Part shown: piece by piece, positions 8,745 through 18,211 of the stretch
Layout of the letters: each line of letters starts with the position of its first letter
Numbering within the stretch: position 1 is the stretch's first letter
Source: Clostridiales bacterium
GTDB taxonomy: Bacteria > Bacillota > Clostridia > Christensenellales > Aristaeellaceae
DNA length: 64,000 bases
NCBI GenBank assembly: GCA_004557125.1
Contig: SFET01000007.1
Span: forward strand, 38,976-102,975
Reading direction: 5' to 3'
Program-made: the position numbers and the translations under genes
Notes under the pieces: generated by a model
Seen by the model: the letters and a program-made list of their open reading frames with translations, nothing else
What the model was told of the DNA's origin: nothing
Databases searched by the model: none

Positions 8745-9419
8745 ATGCGCATACTGCTTGCGGAAGACGAGGTGGCCATGTCCGAGGCCGTGGTGGACAT
8801 CCTCGATTACCACCACTATGCCGTGGACGCGGTGTACAACGGCGCCGACGCGCTGGACTACGCCCGCAGCCAGAATTACGACGGGATCATTCTGGACATC
8901 ATGATGCCCCGCATGGACGGCATCGAGGTGCTGCGGCGGCTGCGCAGCGAGGGCAACCGCACGCCGGTGCTGCTGCTGACGGCCAAGGGCGAGGTGGAGG
9001 ACCGCATCCGCGGCCTGGACGCCGGCGCGGACGATTACCTGCCCAAGCCCTTCGCCATGGGTGAGCTGCTGGCGCGGCTGCGGGCCATGCTGCGCAGGCG
9101 GGAGAGCTACGTGCCGGACGTGCTGGAGCTGGGCAACGTGGCGCTGGATCCGGCGCGCTTTGAGCTGCGCTGCGGCGGAAGGGTGCAGTCGCTGAGCAAG
9201 CTGGAGTACCAGATCATGGAGCTGCTGATGCGCAATCCCGGTATGACCTTCTCCGCAGAGACGCTGCTGGAGCGGGTGTGGGGCTGTGATTCCGACGCGG
9301 GCGTGGGCGCGGTGTGGGTGTACATCTCCTACCTGCGCAAGAAGCTGACCGCGCTGGGCGCGGATGTGGAGATCGCTTCGCGCCGGGGCCTGGGCTATTC
9401 GCTGGAGGTCCGGCGATGA
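8745..9419 (+). CDS. OmpR/PhoB-family response regulator
   Basis: A 224-residue two-domain regulator. The receiver domain (1-120) has the acidic pocket ED (residues 7-8), phospho-acceptor Asp51 (IILDIMMPRMDG), the TAKGE Thr and the Lys of LPKPF. The C-terminal winged helix (about 128-222) shows the usual LSKLEYQIMELLMRNPG and YISYLRKKL segments. ATG 8745 has an AGGAGGGAGG site just upstream. It overlaps the kinase gene by ATGA, so the two form a cognate pair. A direct hexamer repeat of the OmpR-binding type lies upstream of the nearby export operon (17356-17372), a possible target. Confidence 0.95.
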   Translation: MRILLAEDEVAMSEAVVDILDYHHYAVDAVYNGADALDYARSQNYDGIILDIMMPRMDGIEVLRRLRSEGNRTPVLLLTAKGEVEDRIRGLDAGADDYLPKPFAMGELLARLRAMLRRRESYVPDVLELGNVALDPARFELRCGGRVQSLSKLEYQIMELLMRNPGMTFSAETLLERVWGCDSDAGVGAVWVYISYLRKKLTALGADVEIASRRGLGYSLEVRR

Positions 9420-10663
9420 TCCGCGCGCTGCGCAGCAGGTTCATCCTGGGCGCGATGCTGGCGCTGGCGATTCTGCTTCTGCTGCTGGACTGCGGCATTG
9501 TGACGGGGAACTATCTGCGCATGGAGCAGCGCGGTGATCAGGCGCTGGAGCGCCTGCTGGACAGCCCGGAGCAGGGCGGCAGACCTGCGCCCCAGACGGA
9601 AAACCAGAGGGGGCCAAGGGACAAGATTCCGCTGTTCGGCTACGAGATTCCCGCGCATGGTCCGCAGGAGGCATACTATCTGGTGCACATCGATACGGAC
9701 GGCAAGCTGGACGTGGACGCACGGGGCATCGTCGAGCCGGATCTGGAGGCGCTGGAGGATGAGGTCCGGCAGATCCTGTCCACCGGTGCGGAGCGCGGCA
9801 AGGCCGGGGCGTACAAGTTTGCCCTGCGCCGCCTCGGGGACGGCACGATCCGGGTGGTGCTGCTGGACAATGCGCTGCAGTTGCAGTCGCTGATGGATCT
9901 GCTGCGCACGGTGCTCATCGCCAGCGCCCTGGGGCTTGCGGCCATGTTCGTGATCCTGCTGCCGGTGTCGAAGCAGATGGTGCGCTCCTATGCGGTGAAT
10001 GCGGAAAAGCAGAGGCAGTTCATCACCAACGCCGGCCACGAAATCAAGACGCCGGTGGCGATTATTCGGTCCAACATCGACGCCATGGAGCTGATTCAGG
10101 GCGAGAACAAATGGAGCCGGAACATACGCGGCCAGGTAGATCGGCTGGGCGTGCTCCTGCAGGAGCTAATGCAGCTGGCGCGGCTGGACGAGCGCGGTGC
10201 GCTGGAGGAGCGCGTGCGGCTGGATCTGAGCGCGCTTGCGGCGGAGGAGGCTGAACAGTATCGGGAGCGCTTTGCCCAGCGGGATTTGGCGCTGCGCTGC
10301 GAAATTGCGGCCGGCATCTGGATCCGGGGCAGCGCGGCGGGCATGCGGCAGCTGATGCATGCGCTGCTGGACAACGCGGCGCAGTACGCAGATGCGGGCG
10401 GCTGGGTGGAGCTGAAGCTGGAGCGCAGCGCACGGCGCGTGCAGCTGACGCTGCGCAACAGCGTATCGGCGCTTCCGCCCTGCCCGCCGGAGCGCCTGTT
10501 CGAGCGCTTCTACCGGGGCGACAGCGCCCGCACCCAGGGAGCGGCGGGCTGCGGCGTGGGTCTCTCCGCCGCACAGGCCATCGCGGAGCAGCATCGCGGC
10601 CGCATCTTCGCCGCCTACGAGGAGGGCCCGGCCGTGCGCTTCGTGCTGGAGCTGCCGGGCTGA
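9416..10663 (+). CDS. Membrane sensor histidine kinase
   Basis: A 415-residue sensor with TM helices at about 9-31 and 164-184, an extracytoplasmic region between them of about 130 residues, a HisKA dimerisation domain with phospho-acceptor His208 (NAGHEIKTPVAII), and a HATPase_c domain with N box DNAAQYA and G2 box GCGVGLSAAQAIAEQH. The canonical G1 box (DxGxG) is not obvious; the corresponding stretch is RNSVSALPPCPPERLFERFYRG, as in some short clostridial kinases. ATG 9416 overlaps the regulator stop. The sensed signal is unknown; the neighbouring convergent export operon suggests an envelope stress or an antimicrobial. Confidence 0.93.
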   Translation: MIRALRSRFILGAMLALAILLLLLDCGIVTGNYLRMEQRGDQALERLLDSPEQGGRPAPQTENQRGPRDKIPLFGYEIPAHGPQEAYYLVHIDTDGKLDVDARGIVEPDLEALEDEVRQILSTGAERGKAGAYKFALRRLGDGTIRVVLLDNALQLQSLMDLLRTVLIASALGLAAMFVILLPVSKQMVRSYAVNAEKQRQFITNAGHEIKTPVAIIRSNIDAMELIQGENKWSRNIRGQVDRLGVLLQELMQLARLDERGALEERVRLDLSALAAEEAEQYRERFAQRDLALRCEIAAGIWIRGSAAGMRQLMHALLDNAAQYADAGGWVELKLERSARRVQLTLRNSVSALPPCPPERLFERFYRGDSARTQGAAGCGVGLSAAQAIAEQHRGRIFAAYEEGPAVRFVLELPG

Positions 10664-10688
10664 GGGGCGATCGCTATCCTTTGCAAAA

Positions 10689-10728
10689 GAAGGAGCTCCC
10701 GTCTGCATGTGCAGGCGGGAGCTCTTTG
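10689..10728. terminator. Bidirectional terminator between convergent operons
   Basis: A 15-bp stem (GAGCTCCCGTCTGCA / TGCAGGCGGGAGCTC, one G-T pair) has AAAAGAA on the left and TTTGTG on the right. It can end both the kinase transcript and the minus-strand export operon. Confidence 0.8.
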
Positions 10729-10743
10729 TGCCCTGACGGGGCG

Positions 10744-11742
10744 TCATTCGCCCAGACGCACCGCCACATCCAGGCCCAGGGGGAGGTTCGAGGGATCGTC
10801 CGGCAGGATCGTCACGCGGTAGCTGCCGTCTCCGGCCACGAAGGAGATGTCCCCGATCACCGCGCCCAGCGCAGTCTCGTCGGGGTCGTCGCTGCGGGTG
10901 TAGGTCGCGGCCTGGCCCGGCGCCAGATGGGCGATCGCATCCTCCGAAACGAGGATTTCGATGCACAGATCCTCCGCTCGGGCGATCTCCGCTACGGTCT
11001 GACCGGCATCGAGCTGCTGGCCCGGTTCCGCGAGAACGGCGGTGACGATGCCCTCCGCAGAGCTGAGGATCTGCGTGGCGGCGGCGCTTGACCAGGTCAG
11101 CAGCAGTTCGCCGCGCTCCACGGCCTCGCCCTCGGTCACGCACAGCTCCTGAAGGATTCCGTCGATCTCGTAGATTTCGGGATCGGCGCTCACCACGGTG
11201 CCGATGCCCACGCGCGCGCTGCTGGTGAAGTCCGCGTCGCGGTAGAGGTACACGGTTTCGCCGATGTACAGCTCGCCGCCGATGATCTCCACCCGGTACT
11301 CCGCGCCGTCGATGGCTGTGATCACACCCACGGCCCGGTGGGTGCCGTTGGCGGTGCAGCGCAGGTAGAGCTGCTCGCCGCTGTGCACCAGCTGCGTTTC
11401 AGGGGAGGAGTAGGCGCTCTCCACCGTGCAGTACACCGTGTAGCGGCTGGTGGGCGCGATCTCCAGCACCGCGCCGTCCACGGCGTCGCCCTCCCGGGCG
11501 TGGCACAGGGCGACGGTTCCGTCCTGGGTCGCGAACAGCTTCTGTACAGCAGTGGCGCCCAGCACCTCGCCCGCGGCGACCCGCTGGCCGGGCAGCAGCG
11601 AGAGGGTTTCCAGCGCGCCGCCGGACTCCGCAACCACCGGGACGGTCGATCGGGCCACCGTGGTTCCCGGATAGACCTCGGCAAGCGCCGGGGCTGTGGC
11701 GAGGGCCAGGGCCGCCAGCAGGGTCAGGCTTCGTTTCAGCAT
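10744..11742 (-). CDS. HlyD/MacA-like adaptor protein, third of the operon
   Basis: A 332-residue exported protein with signal peptide ending APALA. Two lipoyl/barrel-like segments follow (VPVVAESGGALETLSLLPGQRVAAGEVLG and a second near residue 200), then a beta-barrel region, as in membrane-fusion adaptors of efflux pumps. It is a paralogue of the gene ending at 12965: both have the order signal peptide, biotinyl-lipoyl-like loop, central VITAIDG or VITAIEG barrel. ATG 11742 is chosen over 11748 because AAAGGAG is then 8 bases upstream. It is last in a six-gene minus-strand operon. Adaptors are unusual in this number beside one transporter. Confidence 0.7.
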   Translation of the reverse strand: MLKRSLTLLAALALATAPALAEVYPGTTVARSTVPVVAESGGALETLSLLPGQRVAAGEVLGATAVQKLFATQDGTVALCHAREGDAVDGAVLEIAPTSRYTVYCTVESAYSSPETQLVHSGEQLYLRCTANGTHRAVGVITAIDGAEYRVEIIGGELYIGETVYLYRDADFTSSARVGIGTVVSADPEIYEIDGILQELCVTEGEAVERGELLLTWSSAAATQILSSAEGIVTAVLAEPGQQLDAGQTVAEIARAEDLCIEILVSEDAIAHLAPGQAATYTRSDDPDETALGAVIGDISFVAGDGSYRVTILPDDPSNLPLGLDVAVRLGE

Positions 11743-11754
11743 AGGCATGCTCCT

Positions 11755-12978
11755 TTAATCTGATGCAAGTTCGCCGCTCCCGGTCAGGCGGTAGCGCGCG
11801 CCGTTCACGGCGATGTACAGCTGCCGAGATTCGACCTCCAGCAGGAAGTCCTTGGCGACGCAGCCCTGGGAACGCAGGGAGGCGTAGACGCCGCCGCACA
11901 GCTCCAGCGCGGTGGACAGCTCGATCCGGTCGCCTTCCAGGACGAGCGACAGGGTTTCAATGCCGCTGCGGTTCAGGGTTTCCAGCGCGGAGAGATTGAT
12001 CCCCCAGTGTTCGCCCGACGAAACGGGCTGCAGGTAGAGCATGGAGTCGTTCAGGCTTGCGGTGAAGGCTGCGTCGCCGTCCAGGGTCAGGTTCAATTCG
12101 GTTTCACCCAGCGTGAGGCGGGTCATCTCTGCGTCGGAGGCTTCCAGCGCCACCGTGCCGTAGAGCTGCATGTCCCTGCTGCCGGACGCGTGGCTGCTGG
12201 TGAGCGCCTGACCGGGGGTGACGCGGAAGCCCTGCTCCACTTCGCCCTCCGTGCCCACGCCGCCGGAGCCGCGACTGCCGCCGCCAAAGCCGCCGCCCGA
12301 GGGCCTGCCGCCGCCGGGATTGCCCTGGACGAGGGTGAAGCGAAGCTCCTCGCAGGCCAGAGAGGTCTCGCCGGAGCGCACCTCCACCCGAAGGGTGCAG
12401 GTGCCCTGGGCATAGTCCTGGGGATTGAGTTCGATGCGGCCTTCGGTTGTGCCCTGGGAGAGCAGCACCTCGCCCTGTTCGTCCGAGACCGTCACCTGCG
12501 CGCCATCGGCCTCTGCGGGCATCGTCCAGACGAAGGTCAGCTTCCCGTCGGGGCTGTTGATGGAAATCTGCCACACGCCGCCCACCAGCTGCGCGTCGCC
12601 CTCCGGCAGCAGATTCAGGGTAGTTGCCGGCGCGGGTGTGTCGCTGGGTGCGGGTGTGTCGCTGGGCACGGGTGTGTCGCTGGGCACGGGGGTGTCGCTG
12701 GGTGCGGGCGTGTCGCTGGGTACGGGGGTGTCGCTGGGCACGGGGGTGTCGCTGGGCACGGGGGTGTCGGTGGGTGCGGGTGTGTCGCTGGGTGCGGGGG
12801 TGTCGATCGGTGCGGGGGTATCGTTGGCGCCTGCTTCGGGGCTTTCAGGAGCCTGCGCGGCGGTCGGATTGGCCGACGTGGGGGGCGCTTCGGAAACCAC
12901 AGGCTCCTCGGCCAGCGATGCGCCCAGCAGCATCAGCGCCGCCAGCAGGGCGCAGAGCCCGCGCTTATTCCTTGACAT
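11755..12978 (-). CDS. Secreted Thr-Pro-repeat protein of an export operon
   Basis: This 407-residue protein has a signal peptide (LLAALMLLGASLAEE) and then a spacer of eleven DTPAPS/DTPVPS hexapeptides (about residues 60-125), a typical Pro-rich wall-spanning linker. An Ig-like or beta-sandwich region follows (about 130-230), then a Gly/Arg-rich stretch (GGGRPSGGGFGGGSRGSGG), and a C-terminal domain I do not recognise. ATG 12978 with a GGAGG site overlaps the end of the preceding gene by 14 bases; the longer frame back to 13143 would run over that gene. No catalytic motif is visible. It may be a surface partner or cargo of the MacAB-like pump. Confidence 0.65.
   Translation of the reverse strand: MSRNKRGLCALLAALMLLGASLAEEPVVSEAPPTSANPTAAQAPESPEAGANDTPAPIDTPAPSDTPAPTDTPVPSDTPVPSDTPVPSDTPAPSDTPVPSDTPVPSDTPAPSDTPAPATTLNLLPEGDAQLVGGVWQISINSPDGKLTFVWTMPAEADGAQVTVSDEQGEVLLSQGTTEGRIELNPQDYAQGTCTLRVEVRSGETSLACEELRFTLVQGNPGGGRPSGGGFGGGSRGSGGVGTEGEVEQGFRVTPGQALTSSHASGSRDMQLYGTVALEASDAEMTRLTLGETELNLTLDGDAAFTASLNDSMLYLQPVSSGEHWGINLSALETLNRSGIETLSLVLEGDRIELSTALELCGGVYASLRSQGCVAKDFLLEVESRQLYIAVNGARYRLTGSGELASD
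12629..12826 (-). repeat. 18-bp coding tandem repeat (Thr-Pro linker)
   Basis: Eleven near-identical 18-base units encode the DTP(A/V)PS hexapeptides of the secreted linker. Length variation between strains is to be expected. It is not a CRISPR array: there are no spacers. Confidence 0.85.
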
Positions 12979-14239
12979 GTCCGCTGCCTCCGTCCATCGG
13001 GCCGCCGAAGGCCGCCAGCGCATCCGGCATGCCCTCGCCGTCGGACGCAAACTCCCGGTCAAAGCCGCCCTTTCCCTCGGGTGCGGCTTCCTCCCCGGCG
13101 AGAGTCTCATCCTCGATTTCTTCCTCCCCGATGATCTCCTCATCCAGCGTGGAGACGATGACGCTCATGCCGTAGCGGGTGTCTGCGTCGGGGGTGAAGT
13201 CCACGTACACGGTGTAGGTGACTTCATCGGAGGACTCCATGCCGTCGCCGGAGCCGCTGCCCGAGCTGCTGTCGGCGATGGCGGAGATCATGGCGATGGT
13301 GCCGGTGTAGCGCACCTCCGCGTCGCTGTTCCAGTTGAGCTCGATCTCCACCGGGTCGCCCACCTGAACAAAGCCCAGGTTGGCCTCGGAGATCTGCGCC
13401 TGAATCTGCATGGCACCCTCGGGGTAGAGCACCGCCGCGACGCTGCCCTTCTCCAGCCTGTCGCCCTGCGTAAGGTTGACCTGGGCCAGAACGCCGTCGG
13501 CGGAGGCGAGGATGTCCGTGCCGCTCATGTACAGGCCGTCGAAGCTGCCCTCCAGGGTCTCGAACAGCAGATCGCCTCTCTGTACGGTATCGCCATCCTG
13601 CACGGCGAGGGAGACGATGCTGCCGCTGGCGGTGACGGCGGTGGGATTCTTCCGATTCAGGGCGCCGCGGCCGATGCGGGCGGTGCTGGTCGCGGTCTCG
13701 CCGCGGTAGACGTTCACGGTCTCGCCGATCAGGAATTCGCCGGAGATGACCTCCACGGTGTAGTCGGTGCCCTCGATGGCGGTGATCACGCCGGTTCCGC
13801 TGTGGCTGCCGTCGGAGTAGCAGCTGAGCAGCACCTCCTCGCCCACGTGGACGAACTTGTTTGCGGTGGTGTTGTAGGCGTTGTCGGTGGAGGCGGAGAT
13901 GGTGTAGACGCTTTCGCCCTCGATGTACATCACCGCGCCGTAGCGCTCTGCGACGGTCTCGGCACTGTCGCCGATCTGGGCAAACAGGCCGGTGATCACG
14001 CCGCCCTCCTCGGCGTAGACCTTGGTGGTCGCCAGGGTGGCCAGCACGTCGCCCGCGCGCACCTGCTGGCCCGCCACGACGCTGACGCTCCCCACCGTGC
14101 CGCCGATGGGCGCGTAGATTTCGCTGGTGGACTTCGCCGCCACGGTTCCCGTGAAGCTGATGGTCTCCGCCAGCGCAGCCGGGGTCAGCAGCGCGCAGGC
14201 CAGCGCGCCGGTGAGGATGCGTTTGCTCAGGTTCTTCAT
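12965..14239 (-). CDS. HlyD/MacA-like adaptor protein, second of the operon
   Basis: A 424-residue exported protein with signal peptide ending TPAALA, followed by lipoyl-like motifs (IYAPIGGTVGSVSVVAGQQ; ILASADGVLAQVNLTQGD) and a barrel domain ending near residue 370. The acidic tail (EEEIEDETLAGEEAAPEG) is unusual. ATG 14239 is chosen because GAGGAGG lies 9 bases upstream; an ATG at 14257 is itself part of that site. It lies directly downstream of the ABC permease (25-base gap) and overlaps the Thr-Pro-repeat gene. Family membership points to bridging a pump to the outer side of the wall; there is no outer membrane to reach, so the true role is open. Confidence 0.72.
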   Translation of the reverse strand: MKNLSKRILTGALACALLTPAALAETISFTGTVAAKSTSEIYAPIGGTVGSVSVVAGQQVRAGDVLATLATTKVYAEEGGVITGLFAQIGDSAETVAERYGAVMYIEGESVYTISASTDNAYNTTANKFVHVGEEVLLSCYSDGSHSGTGVITAIEGTDYTVEVISGEFLIGETVNVYRGETATSTARIGRGALNRKNPTAVTASGSIVSLAVQDGDTVQRGDLLFETLEGSFDGLYMSGTDILASADGVLAQVNLTQGDRLEKGSVAAVLYPEGAMQIQAQISEANLGFVQVGDPVEIELNWNSDAEVRYTGTIAMISAIADSSSGSGSGDGMESSDEVTYTVYVDFTPDADTRYGMSVIVSTLDEEIIGEEEIEDETLAGEEAAPEGKGGFDREFASDGEGMPDALAAFGGPMDGGSGHVKE

Positions 14240-14264
14240 GTATGTGTACCTCCTCATAATATGT

Positions 14265-15468
14265 TTATACGGATCGAAGCGCGTCGATGGGGTTCAGGCG
14301 GCTTGCCTTGCGCGCCGGGGCCCAGCCAAACAGCACGCCCACGGCGGCGGAAAAGCCCACGCCCAGCGCGATCGCGCCCACGGAGAGCACGAACTGGGCG
14401 CTCATCGCCCTGCACATGGCGAAGGACAGGATCAGTCCCAGCGCCACGCCCGCCAGTCCGCCGATCAGCGACAGCAGGAAGGACTCCATCAGAAATTGCA
14501 GCTGAATCTGCCAGGGCAGTGCGCCCAGGGCCTTCTTCAGGCCGATCTCGGTGGTGCGCTCGGTGACGGAGGTGAGCATCATGTTCATGATGCCGATGCC
14601 GCCCACCACCAGCGCGATGGATGCGATGCCCGCCAGCAGCGCGGTCATCATGGAGAGCATCTCCTCCATGGTGTCCTCAATGCCGGACATGGTGGTCACG
14701 GTGAAGCAGTCCTCCTCGTAGCTGAACATGGCGTCCATGCTGGCCTCGATGCTGCTTGCGGCGGCTTCGCTGTCCACGCCGTCGGCGAGGTAGACGGTGA
14801 AGCTGGTCACGTCGCTGGTGTTGTTCATCTTCAGCGCGGTGGAGTAGGGGATGAGGATGTCGGCGCTGCCGGACATCAGGCTGGCCACGCTGGCGTCGCC
14901 GTCCTCGCTGAGCAGCCCCGCCACCAGGAAGGGCACGCCGTTGATGTACAGCGTCTCGCCGATGGGGTCCACGCCGTAGAAGAAGCTCTCCACCATGTCG
15001 GAGCTGATCCAGCAGACGAAGGACATCTGGTTTTCGTCGATGATGTTCAGCGCGCGGCCGCGCTCGAGCAGCGCATCGTTGGTGCGGAAGTAGTAGGCGT
15101 TCTTGCCGGACACGGAGATGTTCGTCTCGTAGCTGCCGCCCCGGGAGACGCGCGCGCTGAGGGAGACGCTGGGGGTCAGGCCGTCCACCTCGTCCATGGA
15201 GGAAAGCTCGGTCAGATCATCGGCGGTCATACCGGACTTCAGATCGCTGCCCGTGATGCTGACCATCAGCGTGCCCGCGCCCATGGAGCTGAAGGACGAG
15301 GTCAGGGAGCCGGACACGCCGGAGACGGTGGTGATCAGCGCGATGACCGCCGTCACGCCGATCAGGATGCCCAGCACCGTCAGGAACGAGCGCACGCGGT
15401 TGGAGCGGATGTTGCTCAGCGACATGCGCACGCACTCCCGGATCATCACAAAGCTGCTGCGGATGGAT

Positions 15469-15476
<8 letters not shown>
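14265..15476 (-). CDS. MacB/FtsX-type ABC transporter permease
   Basis: A 403-residue permease with four TM helices: one near residues 33-55 after a RSNRVRSFLTVLGILIGV leader (the MacB_PCD signature), a large extracytoplasmic domain (about 60-275), and three helices in the C-terminal FtsX domain (NMMLTSVTERTTEIGLKKALG is diagnostic). MacB-type transporters do not carry substrates through the membrane; they transmit ATP-driven motion to an extracytoplasmic adaptor and expel peptides, antibiotics or lipoproteins. It overlaps the ATPase gene by 8 bases, so expression is coupled. Confidence 0.93.
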
Positions 15477-16256
<780 letters not shown>

Positions 16257-16260
<4 letters not shown>

Positions 16261-17291
16261 GGATTGCCGCCCCCCGAATCGTTGCGTTCGGGCTTGGAGC
16301 CCATGTCGCCACTGAAGCTGCCGCCGAAGTCACCGGAGCCGCCGCGGCCCATGCCGCCGCCCGCCTGGGGCGCGTTCATCTGCTGGCTGCCGAAGAGCCC
16401 GGAGAGCAGGCCGCTCAGACCGCTGGCCGCTGCCTCGGCCTTGGCCTCCACGTACACCTCGTCGCCCTCGTTAACGCCACTGACGATCTCCACGTAGTTG
16501 CCGTTGCTCACGCCGACCTCAACGGGTACCTCCTCCAGCTCGCCCGCGTCGTTGTACATGTACACGTAGGCGCTGTTGGTCTCGTCGAAGCTCAGCGCGT
16601 CCATCTTCAGGATGACCACGTTCTCGGCCTCCTCCTGGGGGATGGTCACGGTGGTCTGCATGCCGGGGTACACGCCCTCGTCCACGTCCACGTAGGCCAC
16701 GGCGGTGTAGTAGGCCACCGAGCCGCCGGCGGTGGAGATGTAGTCGATGGAGGCGATCTCGGATTCAAACTTCTGCTCGGTGGCGGTGACGGTCACGCTG
16801 CAGGCCTGGCCCACAGCCACGTCGGCGATGTCGTACTCATCCACCCGGAAGGAAACCTTCAGGTGGGTGAAGTCGGCCACCTGCACCAGTGCGTCGCCGC
16901 TTGCGACCTCGTCGCCCTCCTTTACGCTCAGGCTGTTGACGCGGCCGTCGAACTCTGCCTTCACGGTGTCGCCGTTGGAGAGGCGAATCAGATTGTCACC
17001 CTCCGAAACGTCCTGACCGGCCTCCACATAGACCTTGCGCACGGTGGTGGACGCGCCGGAGGTGTAGCTGGCGCTGTCGATCAGCTGCAGGCTGCCGCTG
17101 AAGCTCAGCGAATTGGAGATGCTGCCGATGGAGGCGGTGTAGCCGTCGTAGGTCACGCTGTACTCCTGCTTGAGCATGCCGTAGCCGTACCAGCCGACAC
17201 CGGCCAGGATCGTCAGGACGACGATGAGCGTCACGATTTTGCGCACGATGCGCCTGCGCCGGCGGTTTTTGCGAATGGGTTTGTCGTTCAT
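16257..17291 (-). CDS. MacA-like periplasmic-adaptor (membrane-fusion) protein, first of the operon
   Basis: A 344-residue adaptor anchored by one N-terminal TM helix (about 18-38) after a very basic RKNRRRRRIVRK stretch. Lipoyl half-motifs (TVRKVYVEAGQDVSEGDNLIRLSNGDTVKAEFDGRV), a beta-barrel (about 140-225) and a membrane-proximal domain follow, then a Gly-rich tail (QAGGGMGRGGSGDFGG). The order adaptor-ATPase-permease is the MacA-MacB order used by Bacillota for peptide or antibiotic efflux. A TATAAT box and an OmpR-type direct repeat precede it. Confidence 0.9.
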
Positions 17292-17340
17292 GCGTATTTA
17301 TCTCCCTGATTTGATACTTCGCATGCCCTGCGATGGAAGA

Positions 17341-17372
17341 ATTATACGTTTCGTAGCTTAGCCGAGGCTTAG
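17341..17372 (-). promoter_or_regulatory. Export-operon promoter with OmpR-type direct repeat
   Basis: On the minus strand, CTAAGC-N5-CTAAGC (17356-17372; 11-base period, the spacing used by OmpR-family dimers) lies 9 bases upstream of a perfect TATAAT (17341-17346). No good -35 hexamer is present, as expected for an activator-dependent promoter. Confidence 0.6.
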
Positions 17373-17423
17373 AAAACCGATGAATGGACTGTGAACAAAT
17401 GGAAGAATTCGTGAATTCGCGGG

Positions 17424-17458
17424 CAAAAGAAACAGCCCCGGAGCACATCGCTTCGGGG
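17424..17458 (-). terminator. Terminator after the YjdF-like gene
   Basis: On the minus strand, CCCCGAAGC / GCTCCGGGG with loop GATGT is followed by CTGTTTCTTTT. Confidence 0.75.
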
Positions 17459-17476
17459 ACGTTCGGGATTGCATTT

Positions 17477-18139
17477 TCAGCCCTCGTGGGGATAGAGCTT
17501 GAACAGAAAGGCGTCCACGGGGCCGGTGAGGAAGCTGTGCCGACCCATGGCGACGGATCGCAGCAGCGGTAGCGTCGCAAGCGTGCCGAGCATGCACACC
17601 AGCATGTCCTGCATGGTGTCGCCCACGCCGGTGTCGATCGCATGCTGCACATCCCGGCCGGTGAGGAGGGAGATCGCATATTCGCCCAGCTCCCACAGCC
17701 CCGCTACCGCCATGGAGCCGAAGAAGGTGAACAGGATTGCCAGAGGGAGATCCTGCTTTTCAATCCTGTGCCCCGGCTTCAGCGCGCAGTACAGCAGGAT
17801 GCACAGCAGGCTCACGAACGCGCCGGAGAGCATGTGCACCAGCTTGTCGTAGCCGGGAAAGCGGGCGTAGAAATCCAGGCAGGAGCCAAGCGGGTACGCC
17901 AACAGCGTGAAGGCCAGGACCAGGAAGTCCAGCTGATGGATCCGCGGCAGATGAAACAGGCGGTAGAGCAGCGCCAGGCCCAGGGGGATGGCCAGCGTGC
18001 CCAGGGAGATGCCCAGGTGATAGCCGTCGCGCCGGACGGCGTAGACCGCGATCATGGCGGCGCTCAGCAGGTAATACAGCGCAAAAAGGATGCGGTTGAT
18101 GCGCCCGCAGCGCGCTTCGATGCGCTCGATCCGGTTCAT
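17477..18139 (-). CDS. YjdF/DUF2238-like integral membrane protein
   Basis: This 220-residue protein is almost entirely hydrophobic with about six TM helices. The pattern YDKLVHMLSGAFVSLL, then WELGEYAISLLTG, then DTGVGDTMQDMLVCMLGTL matches the DUF2238/YjdF family, whose conserved acidic and His residues lie inside the membrane plane. Function is unknown. ATG 18139 follows a GGAAGGTGGGG site and is preferred to an upstream GTG at 18151. It is a single gene with its own terminator between the export operon and the ECF operon. Confidence 0.65.
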   Translation of the reverse strand: MNRIERIEARCGRINRILFALYYLLSAAMIAVYAVRRDGYHLGISLGTLAIPLGLALLYRLFHLPRIHQLDFLVLAFTLLAYPLGSCLDFYARFPGYDKLVHMLSGAFVSLLCILLYCALKPGHRIEKQDLPLAILFTFFGSMAVAGLWELGEYAISLLTGRDVQHAIDTGVGDTMQDMLVCMLGTLATLPLLRSVAMGRHSFLTGPVDAFLFKLYPHEG

Positions 18140-18211
18140 ATGATGCCCCACCTTCCGTCGTGTTCACGGATAAATGTAGCATTTCCGAATCAAGCCTGTG
18201 TCAATTCATCC

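Noticed and set aside
12629..12826. Regular repeat that could be mistaken for a CRISPR array
   Set aside because: 18-base units are contiguous, without spacers, and encode a Thr-Pro linker in frame.
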